Source: Chrysiogenia bacterium (GTDB taxonomy: Bacteria; JAGRBM01). From it: 10,662 bases of DNA. The notes under the pieces are model-generated. The model was not told the DNA's origin and did no database searches. It worked only from the letters and a program-made list of their open reading frames with translations. The stretch covers positions 1 to 10,662 of the forward strand of contig JAGRBM010000597.1 in the NCBI GenBank assembly GCA_020434085.1. Reading direction: 5' to 3'. Shown here piece after piece: positions 5,888 through 10,662 of the stretch. Positions within the stretch are counted from its first letter, which is position 1; every line of letters starts with the position of its first letter. The position numbers were made by a program, and so were the translations under genes.

Positions 5888-7395
5888 ACACGCTTCGCCA
5901 CGCAACGATCTTTCTGACACTTACCGCCCTCTTGCTGGGCACCGGCGGATGCGAGGACAAGTCCGACTGGCAGGAATTTGAGGCCGGGGGCTACACCCTG
6001 CAGGCACACCTCGATCCCGACCCACCCATCGTTGGAGAGAATGCGCTCAGGCTCCGCGTCCTCGATCCTGCCGGCAAGCGTGTCGAAGGCGCCCACGTCG
6101 GCGCGCGCGCCTACATGCCGGCCATGGGGGCAATGCCCGCCATGGAAGCCAGGGGCGCGGCCGATGATTCGGGCGGCGGCAACTATCACCCGAGCTTCAA
6201 CCTCTCGATGAGCGGCAACTGGGACCTCACGGTGCGGGTCGAGAAAGACGGCGCCGAGCTCGCGCGTTTCTCCCTGCTCGTTGCGCCCCCGCGTCCCGGG
6301 CTCGTCGATGCCAATGCTGGCAGCGATGACATGGGAACGATGGACGGCAGCGGCGAGCACCTGCGCGTGCCAATGGCGCGCCAGCAGCTCATCGGCGTGA
6401 AGACGACGCTGGTGGAACGCCGCGCGCTCAGCCGCTCGATCCGTACCGTTGGCCGTGTCGAGGTGGACGAGAGCCGCCTCTGGCACGTCTCCCTGAAATT
6501 CAGCGGATGGATCGAAAAGCTCTTCGTGAGCTTCACCAATGCCTTCGTCAAAAAGGGCGATCCGCTCTTCACGCTCTATTCCCAGGAACTGCTGGTCACG
6601 CAGCAGGAGTACCTCGACGCCCTGGCCGCACAGAAGTCCGGCGGCTCCGAATCACTCGTGCGCGCCGCGCGCGACCGCTTGCGCCTGTGGGACCTGACCG
6701 ACAACCAGATCCGCGAACTCGCCAGGCGCGGCACCGCCAACAAGGACCTCACCGTCTACTCGCCGGCAACGGGCTACGTTGTGGAGAAGCAGGCCGTCGA
6801 AGGCCATCGCGTCGAGCCGGGCAAACGCCTCTACGAGATCGCCGATCTCTCCTCGGTGTGGGTTATCGCCGACCTTTACGAGTATGAGGCCTCGCTCATG
6901 CAGCCCGGTCTCGCGGCCTTCGTGGAAAACCCCTATCAACGCGGCGCCATTCGCGAGGGCAAAGTCGACTACGTCTACCCGCAAATCGATATGCACACCC
7001 GCACGCTGCCCGTGCGGCTCGTATTCGAAAACGAAAACCTCGCGCTCAAACCCGGGATGTTCGTCGACGTCACCATCGACGTGCCCCTGGGCGAGCAGGT
7101 GGCTGTTCCCTTCGCGGCGATCCTTTATTCGGGTGAGCACCGCTACGTCTTCGTCGACCACGGCGGCGGCAACCTCGAACCGCGCGAGGTGCACGTCGGA
7201 CAGCGCGCCGACGATTACTACGTCGTGCTCTCGGGTCTCGAAGCCGGCGAACGCGTCGTGACTTCCGGCAACTTCCTGATCAGCTCCGAGGCGCAGCTCA
7301 AGAGCGCGCTGCCCAAGTGGGAAGGTGAGGCCCCCGTACCGGCAGGCGCACCCAGCCCCCACCAGCACCACGGGCATGGAGGACATGAGCAATGA
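5884..7395 (+). CDS. cusB: CusB-like periplasmic adaptor with N-terminal YtkA/FixH-like domain and His-rich tail
   Basis: This 503-residue membrane-fusion protein links CusA to CusC; E. coli CusB (about 407 residues) is shorter. Residues 1-23 form a signal ending in LGTGGC; C23, the only Cys I see, suggests a lipoprotein with a relaxed lipobox. Residues about 33-135 look like a YtkA/FixH-type beta domain: GYTLQAHLDPDPP, LRLRVLDPAGK, YMPAMGAMPAME (M78, M81, M84, M87) and MSGNWDLTVRVEKDG. The adaptor core follows: VGRVEVDE, GWIEKLFVSFTNAFVKKGDP, a helical hairpin (SQELLVTQQEYLDAL), DLTVYSPATGYVVEK, and the beta-barrel and membrane-proximal part (LKPGMFVDVTID, VPFAAIL). The C-terminus is HQHHGHGGHEQ. 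The Met cluster and His tail are plausible Cu ligands (inference). AAGGGAG precedes the start, which overlaps cusC; the end overlaps cusA. Confidence 0.92.
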   Translation: MNTLRHATIFLTLTALLLGTGGCEDKSDWQEFEAGGYTLQAHLDPDPPIVGENALRLRVLDPAGKRVEGAHVGARAYMPAMGAMPAMEARGAADDSGGGNYHPSFNLSMSGNWDLTVRVEKDGAELARFSLLVAPPRPGLVDANAGSDDMGTMDGSGEHLRVPMARQQLIGVKTTLVERRALSRSIRTVGRVEVDESRLWHVSLKFSGWIEKLFVSFTNAFVKKGDPLFTLYSQELLVTQQEYLDALAAQKSGGSESLVRAARDRLRLWDLTDNQIRELARRGTANKDLTVYSPATGYVVEKQAVEGHRVEPGKRLYEIADLSSVWVIADLYEYEASLMQPGLAAFVENPYQRGAIREGKVDYVYPQIDMHTRTLPVRLVFENENLALKPGMFVDVTIDVPLGEQVAVPFAAILYSGEHRYVFVDHGGGNLEPREVHVGQRADDYYVVLSGLEAGERVVTSGNFLISSEAQLKSALPKWEGEAPVPAGAPSPHQHHGHGGHEQ

Positions 7396-10300
7396 TTGCC
7401 AAGCTCATCGCCCTGTGCGCCCGCAACCGCGTGGCGACGATCCTCATCGTCGCGGCGCTCTCGGGCTGGGGTTACTGGTCGGCCAAAAATGCGCCGCTCG
7501 ATGCCCTTCCCGATCTCTCGGACGTGCAGGTCATCGTACTGACCGAGTGGCCCGGTCGCAGCCCCGACCTGGTTGAAGACCAGATCACCTTCCCGCTCAC
7601 CACGACGCTGATGGCCGCGCCGAAGGTGGAATTCGTGCGCGGGCAGACCTTCTTCGGTCTATCTTTCGTGAACGTCGTTTTCGAGGACGGCACCGACATG
7701 TACTGGGCGCGAAGTCGCGTCCTCGAATACCTCACTTCCGTCGCCGGAGACCTGCCCGCGGGCGTAACCCCGACGCTGGGGCCCGATGCCACGGGTGTGG
7801 GCTGGGTCTTTCAGTACGCTCTTGTGGACAAGAGCGGTGGTCACGACCTGCAGGAGCTGCGCTCCATCCAGGACTGGAACGTGCGCTATGCGCTGCAGTC
7901 GGTAAAGGGCGTCGCCGAGGTTGCCGGCGTGGGCGGTTTCGTCAAGCAGTATCAGATCCAGATCGATCCCAATCGCCTCAACGCCTTCGGGCTCTCCCTC
8001 AAGAAGGTGATCGACGCCGTGCGCGACTCGAATAACGATGTGGGCGGGCGCGTGCTGGAGATCGCCGGGACAGAGAACTTCGTGCGTGGGCGCGGCTACG
8101 TCAGGAGCGTCGCAGACCTCGAGAACGTGCCCGTCGGCACCAGCGAACGTGGCACCCCGATTTTCGTGCGTGACCTGGGAGAGGTGCACCTGGGCCCCGA
8201 CCTGCGCCGCGGAGCGGTGGAGCTCGATGGCGAGGGAGAAGTCGTGGGCGGCATCGTCGTCATGCGCTACGGTGAGAACGCGCTCGAAGTCATCAACGCC
8301 GTCAAGGACCGTCTCGAGGAAGTCCGCCGCAGCCTTCCCGAGGGGGTCGAGATTGTCGTCACCTATGATCGCTCGGGGCTGATCGAGGATTCGGTCGCGA
8401 CAATTTCCGACGCGCTCATTCAGGCGATGGTCGTGGTGAGCCTCGTCATCGTGTTCTTTCTCTTCCATGTCCGCAGCGCGCTGGTGGCGATCATCATGCT
8501 ACCCATGGCCGTTCTGCTTTCCTTTATCCCGATGCTCTACCAGCACCTGACCATCAACATCATGTCCCTGGGCGGCATCATCGTCGCACTCGGTGACATG
8601 GTGGATGCGAGCATCGTGCTCATCGAGAACATGCACAAACGCCTCGAGGAATACGACGCCAAGGGCGAGAAGGGCTCGCGCAGCCAGGCTCTCATCGAGG
8701 CGATGCAGGAAGTGGGACCCTCGGTTTTCTACTCCCTGCTCGTCATCACCGTCGCGTTCATTCCAATCTTCACGCTCACCGGCACCGAGGGACGTCTGTT
8801 CCGCCCGCTTGGCTTCACCAAGACCTACTCCCTTGGATTTGCCGCGCTGCTGGGCGTCACGCTGGTTCCAGCCCTGGCCATGTATCTGATTCGCGGGCGG
8901 ATTCCCAAAGAGCAGAGCCACCCGGTCACCCGCTGGGTCTCGGCCCTTTATGCCCCCGTCGTGCGCATGGCCGTGCGCTGGCGCAAGAGCGTCATCGCCA
9001 TTGCCGTCGTCACCGCAGTCGTGACGGTGCCTGCGTACCTGGACCTGGGAAGCGAGTTCATGCCACCCCTCAACGAGGGCAGCATTCTCTACATGCCCAC
9101 AGCGGTTCCGGGTATGAGCATCGACTCGGCAACGGACCTGCTTCACCGCATGAACCGCGAGCTCAAGAAATTTCCCGAGGTCGAGCACGTCTTCGGAAAG
9201 GTCGGGCGCGCGCGCTCGGCCACCGACCCGGCGCCGCTCTCCATGATCGAGACAGTCATCACCCTCAAACCCAAGGACCAGTGGCGCGCGGGCCTTACCT
9301 GGGACGACCTCGTTGCCGAGATGGATCGCAAGGTGCAGGTCCCGGGCATGCCCAATCTCTGGTGGATGCCGATCCAGACCCGTACGGAGATGCTCGCCAC
9401 CGGCATCCGCAGCAACCTGGGACTCAAAATCCTCGGCCCCGATTTGAAGGAGATCGAGAAAGTCGGGCTCAAGATCGAGGAGACCCTGGCAGGACTTCCC
9501 GGCACGCGCAGCGCCTTTGCCGAGCGCGTGACCGGCGGCTACTTCATCGACTTCGATATTCGCAGGGAAGCGGCCGCGCGCTACGGGCTCACCGTCGGTG
9601 ATGTCGAGCGCGTCATCGAGACCGGCATCGGCGGCATGAATATCACAACCACCGTCGAGGGGCGCGAACGCTATCCGGTCAATGTGCGCTACGCCCGCGA
9701 CTACCGCAGTGACCTCGATGCGCTGGGCCGCGTGCTGGTGGCCACCCCGACGGGCGCACAGATTCCGCTGGCGCAGCTCGCCGACATCCGCACGGTTACG
9801 GGCGCGCCGCTTATTCGCGATGAGAACGGCCAGCTCGCCGGCTACGTCTTTGTCGATGTTGACGCGAGCATATCCATCGGCGAGTACGTTCAGCGCGCAC
9901 GCGACGCTGTCCATTCCAAGGTCGACCTGCCGCCGGGCTACCGCCTCGAATGGGGCGGCCAGTATCGCTACCTCGAGCATGCGCGCGACCGGCTCCAGGT
10001 GATCGTGCCGCTCACCCTATTGCTCGTATTCATCCTGATCTACTTCAACTTCGGCAACTTCGCCGAGACCCTCATCGTCCTGCTCGCCGTTCCCTTCGCG
10101 CTGGTCGGAGCGGTCTGGCTGATGTGGGCGATGGACTACAACCTGAGCGTGGCTGTCTGGGTGGGCATGATCGCGCTCGCCGGCCTGGGCGCCCAGATGG
10201 GGATCGTGATGATGCTCTATCTGGACCTGGCATGGGCGCGGCATGAAAAGGACGGCCGTCTCACGAACACACGTGACATGGAAGATGCCATTGTCGAGGG

Positions 10301-10526
10301 CTCGGCCGGGCGCATTCGGCCCATCATGATGACCGTGGCAACCGACCTGCTGGCGCTCGTTCCCGTCATGTGGGCCACCGGCACCGGTGCCGAGGTAATG
10401 AAGCGCATCGCTGCTCCCATGTTCGGCGGCCTGCTCACGGCGGCAATCCTGACGCTGGTGGTCTACCCGGCCATCTTCGCGGTCTGGAAGGGTCGGGCGC
10501 TGGCCGACAGTCCCGAGGCGGCCTGA
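7392..10526 (+). CDS. cusA: CusA-like Cu(I)/Ag(I) RND efflux pump (HME-RND)
   Basis: This 1044-residue inner-membrane proton antiporter is about the length of E. coli CusA (1047). TM1 is near residues 13-30, followed by a periplasmic domain (PDLSDVQVIVLTEWPGRSPD); TM2-TM6 lie at about 335-500, TM7 near 535, a second periplasmic domain at about 555-865, and TM8-TM12 at about 870-1035. Three methionines that bind Cu/Ag in E. coli (M573, M623, M672) are matched by M568 (LYMPTAVPGM), M618 (PLSMIET) and M667 (RTEMLATGIRS), at identical 50 and 49 residue spacing, so monovalent copper/silver is the likely substrate. In TM4, G401-D402-M403-V404-D405 keeps D405 and E412 but adds D402. TM10 has Q935 where E. 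coli has E939, and TM11 has I978 where it has K984, with D985 added. GGAGGA precedes the start. Last gene of the operon. Confidence 0.95.
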   Translation: MIAKLIALCARNRVATILIVAALSGWGYWSAKNAPLDALPDLSDVQVIVLTEWPGRSPDLVEDQITFPLTTTLMAAPKVEFVRGQTFFGLSFVNVVFEDGTDMYWARSRVLEYLTSVAGDLPAGVTPTLGPDATGVGWVFQYALVDKSGGHDLQELRSIQDWNVRYALQSVKGVAEVAGVGGFVKQYQIQIDPNRLNAFGLSLKKVIDAVRDSNNDVGGRVLEIAGTENFVRGRGYVRSVADLENVPVGTSERGTPIFVRDLGEVHLGPDLRRGAVELDGEGEVVGGIVVMRYGENALEVINAVKDRLEEVRRSLPEGVEIVVTYDRSGLIEDSVATISDALIQAMVVVSLVIVFFLFHVRSALVAIIMLPMAVLLSFIPMLYQHLTINIMSLGGIIVALGDMVDASIVLIENMHKRLEEYDAKGEKGSRSQALIEAMQEVGPSVFYSLLVITVAFIPIFTLTGTEGRLFRPLGFTKTYSLGFAALLGVTLVPALAMYLIRGRIPKEQSHPVTRWVSALYAPVVRMAVRWRKSVIAIAVVTAVVTVPAYLDLGSEFMPPLNEGSILYMPTAVPGMSIDSATDLLHRMNRELKKFPEVEHVFGKVGRARSATDPAPLSMIETVITLKPKDQWRAGLTWDDLVAEMDRKVQVPGMPNLWWMPIQTRTEMLATGIRSNLGLKILGPDLKEIEKVGLKIEETLAGLPGTRSAFAERVTGGYFIDFDIRREAAARYGLTVGDVERVIETGIGGMNITTTVEGRERYPVNVRYARDYRSDLDALGRVLVATPTGAQIPLAQLADIRTVTGAPLIRDENGQLAGYVFVDVDASISIGEYVQRARDAVHSKVDLPPGYRLEWGGQYRYLEHARDRLQVIVPLTLLLVFILIYFNFGNFAETLIVLLAVPFALVGAVWLMWAMDYNLSVAVWVGMIALAGLGAQMGIVMMLYLDLAWARHEKDGRLTNTRDMEDAIVEGSAGRIRPIMMTVATDLLALVPVMWATGTGAEVMKRIAAPMFGGLLTAAILTLVVYPAIFAVWKGRALADSPEAA

Positions 10527-10531
10527 GCCGG

Positions 10532-10559
10532 GACGAGTGCAGCTTTCCCCGCACTCGTC
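10532..10559 (+). terminator. Hairpin after cusA, probable transcription terminator
   Basis: A perfect 9-bp inverted repeat, gacgagtgc (10532-10540) and gcactcgtc (10551-10559), has a 10-nt loop and starts 6 nt past the cusA stop. Only a weakly T-containing sequence (tactctc) follows, so it may be a U-poor terminator or a 3'-end stabiliser. It marks the end of the cus operon. Confidence 0.5.
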
Positions 10560-10571
10560 TACTCTCGGGGC

Positions 10572-10662
10572 ATGGCGAGCGAGGCAAGCAACCTTCAGTA
10601 TGCAGTGCGCCCGCGCGTGCTGGCCCGCCACCTGGGAACGGTGGCGATGATCCTGGCCGCGT
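10572..10662 (+). CDS. Start of a new gene, possibly a TrkH-type cation transporter subunit (partial)
   Basis: An open frame from ATG 10572 runs off the right edge after 30 residues, beginning MASEASNLQYAVRPRVLARH and continuing LGTVAMILAA. A short polar start, the string YAVRPRVLARHLG and the onset of a hydrophobic helix resemble the beginning of TrkH/KtrB-type potassium transporter subunits, but 30 residues are too few to be sure. GGGG lies only one base from the ATG, which is too close for a normal ribosome site, so the true start may differ. It is separated from cusA by the hairpin and is probably its own transcription unit. Confidence 0.4.
   Translation, partial: MASEASNLQYAVRPRVLARHLGTVAMILAA

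Noticed and set aside
4598-5920. 440-codon minus-strand open frame opposite cusC
   Set aside because: It is a shadow of cusC caused by GC-rich third positions, with no recognisable product.
8499-9980. 493-codon minus-strand open frame inside cusA
   Set aside because: It is a His/Asp/Gly-rich translation of the cusA complement with no domain or ribosome site. cusA itself is unmistakable.
1-10662. Insertion sequences, CRISPR arrays, tRNA or rRNA genes
   Set aside because: No transposase frame, terminal repeats, regular spaced repeats or RNA gene patterns were seen.

Overview
The window is GC-rich and tightly packed. It holds two heavy-metal efflux loci of the HME-RND (tripartite CBA) type, transcribed outward from a central block of oxidoreductase-like genes. 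All of the efflux components have export signals and assume an outer membrane, so the host is Gram-negative. The GC-rich codon use, together with a CusB carrying a YtkA/FixH-like domain, would fit a deltaproteobacterial-type lineage (Myxococcota and relatives), but the sequence does not fix the taxon.

Left part (1-1158, minus strand): a small secreted Cys/His protein (leader 1) is followed after 121 nt by the N-terminal two-fifths or so of a CzcC-like outer-membrane factor that runs off the left edge. Its CzcB and CzcA partners, if present, lie outside the window. Positions 1159-1416 form a divergent intergenic region.

Centre (1417-3949): an SDR-family oxidoreductase on the plus strand ends one base before the end of a convergent NmrA-like NAD(P)-binding protein. 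Upstream of that gene, on the same minus strand, is a carboxymuconolactone decarboxylase (CMD)-family protein. Nothing in the sequence ties these three to metal resistance.

Right part (4052-10526, plus strand): a second small Cys/His-rich secreted protein (leader 2) is followed after 111 nt by a complete cusC-cusB-cusA set. cusC/cusB and cusB/cusA each overlap by ATGA, so translation is probably coupled. CusA carries the three periplasmic methionines of copper/silver pumps at the same spacing as E. coli CusA, so the substrate is most likely Cu(I)/Ag(I). CusB would bridge the inner-membrane pump and the CusC outer-membrane duct and bring its own Met- and His-rich ends. A GC hairpin follows cusA, and then a new gene begins (possibly TrkH-like) that runs off the right edge.

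The tripartite pump itself is a known system. The points that deserve a second look are the two dissimilar Cys/His leader proteins placed in front of each C gene, the hairpins between each leader and its C gene, the YtkA/FixH-CusB fusion, and a set of charged-residue changes in the CusA membrane domain at positions tied to proton relay in E. coli CusA.
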